A DNA stretch of 14,966 nt, taken from positions 2,442,596 to 2,457,561 of the forward strand of contig NZ_CM002285.1 in NCBI RefSeq assembly GCF_000497445.1, in the 5' to 3' direction. Below are positions 8,303 through 14,966 of the stretch, one piece after another. Position numbers and translations under genes: made by a program. The stretch is from Streptomyces roseochromogenus subsp. oscitans DS 12.976 (lineage in GTDB: Bacteria; Actinomycetota; Actinomycetes; Streptomycetales; Streptomycetaceae). Position 1 is the first letter of the stretch; every line of letters starts with the position of its first letter. A model generated the notes under the pieces. That model was given only the letters and a program-made list of their open reading frames with translations, had not been told where the DNA came from and searched no databases.

Positions 8303-8401
8303 TCGGGACCCCGGCGCCGAGTCCGCTGCGTGGGGCTCCGGCCAGGACGTGAGTCGAACCGTCCGCCGGAACGCTCACTTCCGATTTTTGAGGTCACTTC
8401 C

Positions 8402-9316
8402 ATGAACTCTCACCGTCGTCCGCCCGCCCTGCGTCGCGTCCTGCTCTGCGCGGCCCTGGCCTCCGCCACGCTGCTGGCCGGCCCGGTCGGCGCCGTCTGC
8501 CTGCCCACCGCCCCGGTCGCCGTGGCGCGCGCCCAGGACTCCGCCGTCACGGTCGCGGGCGTGCTCAACTTCCGTGACGCGGGCGGCTATCCGACCGCCT
8601 TCGGGCCTCGGATGCGCACCGGTGTGCTGTACCGCTCGGGCGCACTGCAGAACGCCACGGACGCGGGTGTGCAGACGCTGTCGGACCTGCACGTCACGAA
8701 GGTCGTCGACTTCCGCACGGACGCGGAGCGGACCGCCGCCCCGGACCGGCTCCCGGCCGGCGCGTCGGCCGCTCTGTACCCGGTGTCGTCCACCGACCGG
8801 CTCCAGTCCTTCGGCCAGCTGCTGTCGATGACGGCGGACGAGCAGCAGGCCCTGCTGGGCGACGGCGGGGCCGAGGAGATGATGCTGCAGACCGCGCGGG
8901 AGTTCGTGACGGTGCCCGGCAAGCGGGAGCAGTTCGGCAAGGCGCTGCGCGACATCGCCGACGCCCGGGGCGACGACGCCGTCCTGGTGCACTGCACCGG
9001 CGGCCGGGACCGCACCGGCTGGCTGATCGCGATCGTACAGACACTGCTGGGCGTCTCCCGTGACGACGTGTTCGCGGACTACCTGCGCTCCAACACCGAA
9101 CTGGCTTCCTGGAAGCAGGGCGTGCTGCAGCAGCTCGCCGCCGGCGGTATGCAGGATCCGGGTCTGGTCGAGCCCCTCCTCGATGTCGACGCCTCCTATC
9201 TGCAGGCGTCGTTCGACCAGGCGCAGCAGTCGTACGGCTCCTTCGACGCGTTCGTGCGCGACGGTCTCGGCATCGACGACGGGACCCTGGCGCGACTGCG
9301 CGCACGGCTGCTCTGA
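8402..9316 (+). CDS. exported tyrosine-phosphatase-fold phosphatase
   Basis: This 304-aa protein starts with a basic run and a hydrophobic stretch (about residues 11-34), then a polar region ending near ARAQD. This looks like a Sec-type signal peptide, so the enzyme probably acts outside the membrane. The mature part shows NFRDAGGY (56-63), YRSG (77-80), FRTDAER (104-110) and the Cys-x5-Arg signature HCTGGRDRTG, with nucleophile Cys198 and Arg204. This pattern belongs to the dual-specificity or lipid-type tyrosine phosphatases that include mycobacterial PtpB. Substrates in that family are phosphoproteins or phosphoinositides; the substrate here is unknown. The ATG at 8402 is supported by GAGG eight bases upstream; the longer open frame upstream is non-coding. 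It is transcribed alone, divergent from ispH and convergent with the PEP-utilising enzyme gene. It may be a bystander or a regulator rather than a pathway enzyme. Confidence 0.88.
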   Translation: MNSHRRPPALRRVLLCAALASATLLAGPVGAVCLPTAPVAVARAQDSAVTVAGVLNFRDAGGYPTAFGPRMRTGVLYRSGALQNATDAGVQTLSDLHVTKVVDFRTDAERTAAPDRLPAGASAALYPVSSTDRLQSFGQLLSMTADEQQALLGDGGAEEMMLQTAREFVTVPGKREQFGKALRDIADARGDDAVLVHCTGGRDRTGWLIAIVQTLLGVSRDDVFADYLRSNTELASWKQGVLQQLAAGGMQDPGLVEPLLDVDASYLQASFDQAQQSYGSFDAFVRDGLGIDDGTLARLRARLL

Positions 9317-9374
9317 CCGCGGCGGATTCGCCACAGGGGTGCGGCTGAGCCCCCGCGGGAAGCCGGACAGGAAA

Positions 9375-9410
9375 GTGCCCTGCCCCCCGGGGGATGTAGG
9401 GGCAGGGCAC
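9375..9410. terminator. bidirectional terminator hairpin
   Basis: A perfect 12-bp inverted repeat (GTGCCCTGCCCC at 9375-9386 with its complement at 9399-9410) surrounds a 12-base loop. It sits between convergent stop codons, 58 bases after the phosphatase stop and 16 bases from the stop of the next gene, so it serves both. Confidence 0.85.
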
Positions 9411-9426
9411 GGCCGGTAAGCGGCGG

Positions 9427-11892
9427 TTACTGCTCGTGGATCTCCACGACACCGCTGCTGCCGTCGACGGTGACGAGCATGCCGTCCCGAAGGATCTGGG
9501 TGGCGTTGCCGGTGGCCAGCGCGGCCGGGATGCCGTACTCGCGGGCGATGATCGCCGCGTGCGACAGCGCGCCGCCCGTGTCGGTCACCAAGGCGCCGAT
9601 GCTCGGGAAGACCACCGACCACACCGGCGAGGTGATCGGGCAGACCAGGACGTCACCGGCCCGGATCTTGTCGAACTCGCCCTCGCTGAGCACCACACGG
9701 GCCACACCGGTGTAGCGTCCGGCCGATCCGGGCACCCCGCGCAGCCGGCCGCTCTCTCCCTGGCGGGGCGCGGGTGAGACGCCGCCCATGTGCTGCATCG
9801 TCCAGGCGAAGCCGCCCATCGTCTCGCGGACCTCGGCCGGCAGGGCGTCCATCGACGGCGGCGGGCCGGGCCGCTCGCCGAAGCTGTCCGCGCCGGGGTT
9901 CTGCAGCGCCCACCGGTGCTCGCCGCGCCGCCGCGTGACGGTCTCGCGGACGTCCCGGGACTCCAGCAGGGCCTGGCGGAGTTCCTCGACCTCCAGGAAG
10001 AACGCATGGTCGGCGCGGTCCAGCAGACCGCGCCCGGCGAGCCGGCCGGCCGCCTCCAGGGCGGCCCAGCGCAGCAGGGCGTTGGGCGCGCTGACGGTCC
10101 AGTACTCGTTGTCCTCGCGGACCGGGTAGGCGCGTTCCGCTCCGGCGAGCAGTGCGCCGAAGCGCTCGGCCTCGGCGCCGCCGGCGAGTTCGGCGTGTGC
10201 CTTGGCCACCGCCTCCCGGCGGGCCTGCTCCACCGCGCCGCCGCTGTGGTCGAGGGCGGCGTCCTGGCCGAGCTGGTCGCGCAGCAGGGAGAGGATCAGT
10301 TCGGGCCGCTCCGCCAGGGCGGGGTTGGCCAGTTCGTACTGGAGAGCGCGGCAGCCGTACTCGCCACGGTACGTCTCGAAGGCGGCGGCGAACTCCTGGT
10401 CCGTCTCCAGCAGGGTGCGCAGGGCGGCCAGGTCGGGGGTCCCCTGCAGCCGCTGCCGGGCCGTACGGGCCAGCTCGGACATGGCGAGCGCGGGGCCGGT
10501 GCTCTCGGTGGACAGGCCGGTCAGCAGCTCGAAGACGCGGCCCTGTTCCCAGCCCAGCGTGCCCGTCGTGAACAGGCCGAACCGGCCCAGCGCGATGGAC
10601 ACCGCGCCCAGCAGCCGGAAGTGCACCTCGGTGCCGTCCCGGTGCAGCGCGCGGACCTGGGCGAGGTGCTCGGCGAGCGCCTCGTCGGACAGGGCGGTCA
10701 CATCGACGCGGCGCAGTGCGTCGATGCGGTCGGCGAAGCGCGGCCTGATCTCCTCCAGCCATTCCTCGATCACCTGGCCTGCCAGGTCCTCGCGGACGGC
10801 GGCCACGCAGGTGGCGATGCGGGCGGGGGCGTCGGCCGGACTCAGCGGCAGGGTGGCCATGTAGCGCCAGCCGCCGATGGTGGCGAAGGCCAGTCCCTTG
10901 AGCAGGAGGCCGAACTGGGCGCAGACGCCTTCGAGGACGGTGTTGTTGTAGTCCAGCAGCTCCCGGGTCATCGGCAGCAGCGGCAGCGGCGCGTGCGTGG
11001 TGTCCTTGGCCCAGAAGCCCCGCGGGGCGTTGACGGGCACGGGCACCGGTTCCGGCTCGGGGTCGGCGATCGCGGTGATGGGCCGGCCCTGAAGGAGGTG
11101 GAGACGGCCGGCGGCGCGCGCCCACTCGATGTCGGTCGGGCCGCCCAGGACCTCGGCGACCCGCTCGGCCAGCGTGGCGATCTCCTGCGCCTGTCCGGCG
11201 GTCAGGGCGCCGTGCCGGCCGGCGGTGTTCACCGGGGTGCCGGTGCCGCCCGCGGGGACGGCCCAGTCGTCCGGGGACACCTCACCGGACACCAGCTGTT
11301 CGCCGATGCCGCGGACCGCGCTGACGAGGACCTCGTCGCGGGCGCCGGTGACCGGGTTGACGGTGAAGGCCACCCCCGCGGTCTCCGCGGGCACCAGCCG
11401 CTGCACCAGGACGGCGAGCGGAGCGTCGCCCTCGGCGCCGGCGGCGGTGCGGTAGCCGCGGACCACCTCGGTGAAGCCGGACGCCCAGCACGCGCGGACC
11501 GCCTCGTCGAGAGCCTCCGCTCCCTCGACGTCGAGGATCGTCGTGTACTGCCCGGCGTGCGAGGCATGCGCCCCGTCCTCGTCGATGCCGGAGGAGCGGA
11601 CCGCGAGGGGGCCGTCGAGACGGCGTGCCACCTCCTGGACCGCGGCGCGGATACCGGCGTCGAGCGGGCTCCCGGCGACCGTCTCGGCCGTCACCTCCGC
11701 CAGTTCACGCACATGACGGACCATGGCCCGGGCAGTGACGACGTATCCGTCGGGTACGGGAAAGCCCGATCGCCGCAGCTGCGCCAGTACTGCGGCCTTC
11801 GCGCCGACCTCGGCGCGGTCCAGGGCCCGGGGGTCGTCCAGTGACACCACGAGCGGTGCCGCGTCTGTGTTGTCGTTCCTGTCGTTGCTCAC
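9427..11892 (-). CDS. PEP synthase / rifampin phosphotransferase-like enzyme
   Basis: This 821-aa protein has the three-part architecture of rifampin phosphotransferase and PEP synthase. An ATP-grasp domain (about 20-275) shows VRSSGIDEDG (98-107), the HAGQYTTIL run (112-120) and LHLLQGRP (264-271). A large central domain (about 290-715) resembles no catalytic motif I know. The C-terminal swivelling PEP-utiliser domain (about 720-821) has TDTGGALSHAAIIAREYGIPA, with phospho-carrier His778. Such enzymes split ATP to AMP and phosphate and pass the beta-phosphate via His to a substrate held by the central domain. In rifampin phosphotransferase this is a hydroxyl of the drug, in PEP synthase it is pyruvate. 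The GTG at 11892 follows GAGGAGA; the frame upstream of it is non-coding. The gene stands alone after a 304-bp spacer with operator-like repeats. It may phosphorylate a pathway intermediate (leaving group or protection) or give self-resistance; neither is shown. Confidence 0.85.
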   Translation of the reverse strand: MSNDRNDNTDAAPLVVSLDDPRALDRAEVGAKAAVLAQLRRSGFPVPDGYVVTARAMVRHVRELAEVTAETVAGSPLDAGIRAAVQEVARRLDGPLAVRSSGIDEDGAHASHAGQYTTILDVEGAEALDEAVRACWASGFTEVVRGYRTAAGAEGDAPLAVLVQRLVPAETAGVAFTVNPVTGARDEVLVSAVRGIGEQLVSGEVSPDDWAVPAGGTGTPVNTAGRHGALTAGQAQEIATLAERVAEVLGGPTDIEWARAAGRLHLLQGRPITAIADPEPEPVPVPVNAPRGFWAKDTTHAPLPLLPMTRELLDYNNTVLEGVCAQFGLLLKGLAFATIGGWRYMATLPLSPADAPARIATCVAAVREDLAGQVIEEWLEEIRPRFADRIDALRRVDVTALSDEALAEHLAQVRALHRDGTEVHFRLLGAVSIALGRFGLFTTGTLGWEQGRVFELLTGLSTESTGPALAMSELARTARQRLQGTPDLAALRTLLETDQEFAAAFETYRGEYGCRALQYELANPALAERPELILSLLRDQLGQDAALDHSGGAVEQARREAVAKAHAELAGGAEAERFGALLAGAERAYPVREDNEYWTVSAPNALLRWAALEAAGRLAGRGLLDRADHAFFLEVEELRQALLESRDVRETVTRRRGEHRWALQNPGADSFGERPGPPPSMDALPAEVRETMGGFAWTMQHMGGVSPAPRQGESGRLRGVPGSAGRYTGVARVVLSEGEFDKIRAGDVLVCPITSPVWSVVFPSIGALVTDTGGALSHAAIIAREYGIPAALATGNATQILRDGMLVTVDGSSGVVEIHEQ

Positions 11893-12196
11893 TCGGCTCT
11901 CCTCGCGAGGACGTGATGTGGTTCTTCCGCCCCCTGCCGGGTGCGCCCGGGCAGCGGGCTGGTGGTGGGCCGGCGCGGGCACGGGCGGTGCCCGACGGGC
12001 CGGGGGCGGCGGGCCGGACCGCCGACGGTTTCGGGGCGCGTGCCGCAGCGTACAAAACGGACCGGTCGGCCGAAAAATTGTTCAACTTGCACACCCGGAC
12101 GGGCTGTTCACCCGCCCGGCGGCCCGGCCGCGCCCCGCAGACGGTCCGTTTTGTCCGCACGAGCGGTCCGTTTCTACGCTCCGGCCGCCTGTCCGT
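11893..12196. other. spacer upstream of the PEP-utilising enzyme gene
   Basis: This 304-bp spacer separates the thioesterase stop from the GTG of the next gene on the same strand, so a separate promoter is likely. The half nearest the start codon is plain GC-rich sequence. The distal part (12047-12180) contains the only A/T-rich patch (GAAAAATTGTTCAAC, near 12072-12086) and three copies of an operator-like sequence. I did not find the 19-bp rifamycin-associated inverted repeat known upstream of rifampin-resistance genes. That recollection of the element is approximate. Confidence 0.6.
12047..12180. repeat. three operator-like repeats, one on the minus and two on the plus strand
   Basis: CGGTCCGTTTTGTACGCT reads on the minus strand from 12064 to 12047. 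CGGTCCGTTTTGTCCGC starts on the plus strand at 12142, and CGGTCCGTTTCTACGCT lies at 12164-12180. The first and second form a perfect 13-bp inverted repeat (12052-12064 with 12142-12154). The second and third are direct repeats exactly 22 bp apart, about two helical turns. This is typical of a regulator binding region, for example for a TetR-type protein. The copy nearest the gene ends in TACGCT, a possible weak -10 box on the minus strand. No regulator gene is in the window. Confidence 0.65.
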
Positions 12197-12940
12197 TCAG
12201 CCGGCGGCGAGGGTCGGCGCGGGGTGCGCCGTGACCTCACGGCTGATCTCGACCAGTGCCTGTGCCGTCTCGGCGGGCCGCTCCAGGACGTACATGTGGC
12301 CGCCCTCGACCAGCCGGGTCGACCGGGGTGTGAGGACGTCGCCGAGCCGGGCCAGGGCGGCGGGCGGGCACGCCACGTCGTCGGTGCCGCCGAGCAGATG
12401 CAGCGGGGTGTCGAGCGGTTCGGGCGCCCATCCCCGTCGGTCCAGCAGCGCCAGGTCCTGGCGCAGGTTGGGGACGAGGAACCGCAGCGCGAAGTCCTCG
12501 GACGTGTTCAGGTCGGGCAGCATGCCCTGTCGGGTGGCCTCCCGGAAAAGCGCCCGGTCGTCCAGCTCCAGCAGTCCGGCCGGGGAGTGGTGCGGCCGGG
12601 GCGGTGCGGAGAGCACCAGGTGCAGGCTCTCGGAGGGCGGCGCGGCCCGCAGCCAGGCCATCCGGTGGGCCACCGCGGCACCCAGGCTGTGCCCGAGCAC
12701 CAGGGCCGGTTCGCGCAGGTCCGCGGCGAGCAGGCCGAGGTAGAAGGAGGCCAGAGCGTCGAGGCCGGCGGGTCCGGGGGCGAATCCGGTCGGCGGCTGT
12801 ACGGCGGTGACCCGCCAGTCGCGCGGGATGTGCCGGGCCAGCCGGACGAAGGAGCGGGCGGATCCGCCCGCGAAGGGCAGGCAGACCAGGTGGAAGCCCC
12901 GGCCCTCCTGCAGGACGACCCGTTCGGGACCGGCTCTCAT
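12197..12940 (-). CDS. type II thioesterase
   Basis: This 247-aa alpha/beta-hydrolase belongs to the stand-alone thioesterases of polyketide and peptide clusters, which release wrong or stalled acyl groups from carrier proteins or CoA. Seen: LVCLPFAGGSARSF (18-31), the nucleophile elbow GHSLG with Ser85, GGTDD (184-188, catalytic Asp 187 or 188) and His215 in EGGHMYVLE. Length is normal for the family. Its ATG overlaps the ligase stop as ATGA (12937-12940), with GGAAGGA five bases before the start, so it is translated in step with the ligase. The open frame extending upstream over the ligase is a shadow. In this operon it probably edits the type II PKS carrier or hydrolyses aryl or acyl thioesters. 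A dedicated product-release role is possible. Confidence 0.88.
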   Translation of the reverse strand: MRAGPERVVLQEGRGFHLVCLPFAGGSARSFVRLARHIPRDWRVTAVQPPTGFAPGPAGLDALASFYLGLLAADLREPALVLGHSLGAAVAHRMAWLRAAPPSESLHLVLSAPPRPHHSPAGLLELDDRALFREATRQGMLPDLNTSEDFALRFLVPNLRQDLALLDRRGWAPEPLDTPLHLLGGTDDVACPPAALARLGDVLTPRSTRLVEGGHMYVLERPAETAQALVEISREVTAHPAPTLAAG

Positions 12941-14487
12941 GTCTGTCCTTCCATCTCGCGCCGACGGATGAGGAATCGGGCCGTCTTCCCGGTGGACGTC
13001 GTGGGCAGGGCGTCGGTCAGACGGACGGTGTGGGGGCGTTTGAAGGGCGGCAGGGTGCGGCGCAGCGCGGCCAGCACCTGTCCGCGCAGTTCCTCGCCGA
13101 CGCCGTCCTCGGGCACCACATGGGCCACGATCCGGACGACGTCGTCCTGGTCGGGTACGCCGACCACGGCGCAGGAGCCGACGCCGGGGACGGCGAGGAC
13201 CGCGTCCTCCACCTCGGAGGGGAGGATCTTCATCCCGCCGACGTTGAGGATGTTGTCGGAGCGGCCGAGGTAGACCCAGCCGTGCTCGGGGTCGTGGGTC
13301 ATGGTGTCGCCGGTGTGCACCCAGCCGTCCCGGAAGGTCTCGGCACTCAGGTCGGGGCGGTTCCAGTAGCGGTCGGCGACGCTGGGGCCGCGCACCCGCA
13401 GATGACCGATGCCGCCCTGTTCCAGCGGGCGGCCCTCGTCGTCGCAGACCTCGGCCTCGAAGCCGGGCACCGGGATGCCGGTGCTGCCTGCCGGAGAGAC
13501 CCCGGGCACGGTGGCCAGGAAGATGTGCAGGCACTCGGTGGAGCCGAGACCGTTGACGACAGTGAGGCCGAGGGTCTCGGTCAGCCGAGTGCTGAGCTGG
13601 GGGCCGAGGTGCTCCCCCGCCGACACGGCGAGTCGTACGGAGGACAGGTCCAGCCGCCGGGCGGCGTCGGGCATGGACAGCAGGGCCGCGTACAGCGTCG
13701 GCACGGCGAACAGCAGGGTGGGCCGGGTACGGGCGACCAGACCTGCCACGGCGTGCGGTTCGAAGCGGCCGGCGAAGAGCACGGCACTCGCGCCGACCGA
13801 GAAGGGCAGCAGGAGCGAGTTTCCGAACCCGTAGCCGAACGGCAGCTTCGCCGTGGACAGCACCCGGTCCTCGCTGGTGATCCCGAGGTGCCGGCCGAAG
13901 GTCCGGGGGAAGGCCAGCAGACCCCGGTGCAGGTGCACCACGCCCTTGGGGCGCCCGGTGCTGCCGGAGGTGTACTGGATCAGTGCGGGGTCCCGCCCGT
14001 CCCGGGCGCGCACCGTCCACAGCGGGGTCGCTCCGGTGGTGGCCTCCGCGAGAGAGGTGACCGGCCCGGCGCCCGGCCCCGCGCTCCACACGCGCACGTC
14101 CGGCGCGTGTTCGGTCAGCTCCCGGGCCAGCTCGCCCTCGGCGTCCTGTACGACGACGGCGCGAGGGCCGCAGTCGGCCACGACTTCGCGCTGGTCGTCG
14201 AGCGGCAGCATCGGGCTGACCGGTACGGGCACGGCGCCGAGCCGCATCGCGGCCAGCACGCACGCCACCGCGTCGACGCCGTCCGGCAGCACGGTCACCA
14301 CGCGGTCGCCCGGCGCGATGCGGGCCTCTGCGAGGACGCGGGCCGTGCGGCACACCCGTTCGTGCAGCCTGCTGTAGGTCAGCTCCCCTTCCTTGGTGAC
14401 CAGGCTGACCCGGTCGCCGTTGCCCGCGCTCAGATGGCGGTCCAGGTACCACCAGCCGGCGTTCGTCGCCGTCTCGGGCCCGTTCAC
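12937..14487 (-). CDS. aryl-CoA ligase of the benzoate-CoA ligase type
   Basis: This 516-aa ANL-family enzyme should adenylate an aromatic acid and transfer it to CoA (or a carrier thiol), priming a polyketide. Seen: P-loop YTSGSTGRPKG (172-182), KLPFGYGFGNSLLLPFSVGA (214-233), GLGSTECLHIF (313-323), HTGD (391-394), GRSDNILNVGGMK (408-420) and the catalytic lysine Lys501 in TSTGKTARF. The FGYGFGNSLLLPFSVGA and STE-LHIF runs are characteristic of benzoate- and anthranilate-CoA ligases rather than fatty acyl or coumarate ligases. The start is a GTG overlapping the upstream stop as GTGA (14484-14487), preceded by GGGGAGG. It lies between a chain-length factor and a thioesterase. Because an anthranilate synthase gene is close by, anthranilate is the most economical substrate; benzoate, salicylate or aminobenzoates remain possible. 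Confidence 0.9.
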   Translation of the reverse strand: MNGPETATNAGWWYLDRHLSAGNGDRVSLVTKEGELTYSRLHERVCRTARVLAEARIAPGDRVVTVLPDGVDAVACVLAAMRLGAVPVPVSPMLPLDDQREVVADCGPRAVVVQDAEGELARELTEHAPDVRVWSAGPGAGPVTSLAEATTGATPLWTVRARDGRDPALIQYTSGSTGRPKGVVHLHRGLLAFPRTFGRHLGITSEDRVLSTAKLPFGYGFGNSLLLPFSVGASAVLFAGRFEPHAVAGLVARTRPTLLFAVPTLYAALLSMPDAARRLDLSSVRLAVSAGEHLGPQLSTRLTETLGLTVVNGLGSTECLHIFLATVPGVSPAGSTGIPVPGFEAEVCDDEGRPLEQGGIGHLRVRGPSVADRYWNRPDLSAETFRDGWVHTGDTMTHDPEHGWVYLGRSDNILNVGGMKILPSEVEDAVLAVPGVGSCAVVGVPDQDDVVRIVAHVVPEDGVGEELRGQVLAALRRTLPPFKRPHTVRLTDALPTTSTGKTARFLIRRREMEGQT

Positions 14488-14966
14488 GCGGCCTCCCCGG
14501 GGTGCGGGGCGGGCGGGCCGACGAGGACGGCGGTGGCGCTGCCGCCGCGGTCGACGCCCAGGCACAGGGCCAGCGGTCCGATCGGGGCGGCGGGCGCGTC
14601 GCCCCGGTCCGGAGCCGCGGGCACGACGCCTCGGGCGAGTGCCTCGACGGCCACGACCACGGCCACCGCCCCATCGGCGCCACCGCAGTGTCCGGTGGCC
14701 GCCAGGGGGTCGCACACCGGCAGCTTGGGGCCGAACACGGTGTCCAGGGCCATGCGCACGGCTGTCCCGGCGACGGCGTCGCCGCCGGTGACGGTGACGG
14801 CGCAGCCCACCTCGGCCGCGAACCGGTCCGCCGTGCGCAGCGCGTCGAGGACCGCCTCTTCGGCCGCCCGGGCCAGGGCGCGGGACGCGTCCGGGTCGGT
14901 GTCGGCGGGTTCGGCGGTGACCTGGCAGGTGCCCAGCATCCGGGCGAGGTGGGGCTCGGTGGCGCC
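14484..14966 (-). CDS. type II PKS chain-length factor (KS-beta), C-terminal part
   Basis: The frame stays open through the right edge, so only the last 160 residues are present. They align by eye with the C-terminal third of type II ketosynthase subunits: ARMLG, then a helix up to EAVLDAL, VFGPKLPVCDPLAATGHCGGADGA (read across 78-100), ALARGVVPA and a final LCLGVDRGGSATAVLV. Where a condensing KS has the VNAHGTGT catalytic-histidine motif, this protein reads TVTGGDAVAGT. The C-terminal N-x-FGFGG motif is replaced by VDRGGS. Both changes point to a chain-length factor rather than a catalytic KS-alpha, although the second histidine (TGHCGG) is kept. Its stop overlaps the ligase GTG. A KS-alpha and ACP would be expected beyond the right edge, upstream in the same operon. 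A divergent KS of another type is the main alternative. Confidence 0.75.
   Translation of the reverse strand, partial: GATEPHLARMLGTCQVTAEPADTDPDASRALARAAEEAVLDALRTADRFAAEVGCAVTVTGGDAVAGTAVRMALDTVFGPKLPVCDPLAATGHCGGADGAVAVVVAVEALARGVVPAAPDRGDAPAAPIGPLALCLGVDRGGSATAVLVGPPAPHPGEAA

Larger units (their letters stand above)
7891..8401. other. divergent intergenic region between ispH and the exported phosphatase
   Basis: This 511-bp spacer must carry promoters for both directions. It contains the strong hairpin at 8030-8066 and a second possible stem, GTCAGG (8066-8071) with CCTGAC (8092-8097). An 8-bp inverted repeat, CACGGTGT (8190-8197) and ACACCGTG (8229-8236), is also present. The word CACGGTG also forms part of the 8030-8066 hairpin. 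A promoter-like pair for the plus-strand gene lies at 8274-8302. A 103-codon minus-strand frame (8378-8067) has too many A/T third positions to be coding. Confidence 0.6.

Noticed and set aside
8067..8378. 103-codon minus-strand frame ending right before the 8030-8066 hairpin
   Set aside because: Roughly a third of its codons end in A or T, unlike the strongly GC-ending real genes around it, and no family is recognised.
7781..8401. Upstream extension of the phosphatase frame, giving a 511-aa protein
   Set aside because: The extension is Arg/Pro/Gly-rich noise that overlaps the ispH start region. The signal peptide and ribosome site fix the start at 8402.
11893..12196. Rifamycin-associated element upstream of the phosphotransferase-like gene
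   Set aside because: I did not see the expected 19-bp inverted repeat. The repeats present have a different sequence and spacing.
12941..14683. Upstream extension of the thioesterase frame into an 828-aa protein
   Set aside because: It lies over the ligase gene in another frame. The ATGA overlap with the ribosome site marks the true thioesterase start.

Overview
The window is very GC-rich with strong third-position G+C, uses GTG and TTG starts, and has tight ATGA/GTGA gene overlaps. Together with an actinobacterial set of protein families this points to Streptomyces or a close relative. I see no rRNA, tRNA, insertion sequence, CRISPR array or integration site. It reads as part of a specialised-metabolite gene cluster plus its flanks, running off the right edge.

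Layout. (1) 1-347: non-coding leader with a plausible vegetative promoter. (2) 348-2567 (+): a fused anthranilate synthase, TrpE and TrpG in one chain, followed by two strong hairpins shared with the convergent operon. (3) 7890-2722 (-): a four-gene isoprenoid-supply operon transcribed ispH, polyprenyl (GGPP-type) diphosphate synthase, dxs, ispG. (4) 7891-8401: divergent spacer with a 15-bp hairpin. (5) 8402-9316 (+): an exported tyrosine-phosphatase-fold enzyme, ending at a bidirectional hairpin. (6) 11892-9427 (-): a large PEP-synthase/rifampin-phosphotransferase-like enzyme. (7) 11893-12196: spacer with three copies of an operator-like sequence. (8) beyond 14966 down to 12197 (-): translationally coupled genes for a type II polyketide chain-length factor (C-terminal part only), a benzoate-CoA-ligase-type aryl-CoA ligase and a type II thioesterase.

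How it may work together (inference). The fused enzyme would make anthranilate from chorismate. It lacks the residues expected for tryptophan feedback control. The aryl-CoA ligase would activate an aromatic acid, most economically anthranilate, as starter for a type II PKS whose chain-length factor is cut by the right edge. The first step (Dxs) and last two steps (IspG, IspH) of the MEP pathway plus a prenyl diphosphate synthase would raise supply of a C15-C20 prenyl diphosphate. This combination matches the logic of aurachin-type prenylated quinolones (anthraniloyl-primed type II PKS plus prenyl transfer). The decisive genes (KS-alpha, ACP, prenyltransferase) are not in the window, so the product class is a hypothesis. 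The roles of the phosphotransferase-like protein and the exported phosphatase in such a pathway are unknown and are the least explained parts of the locus.
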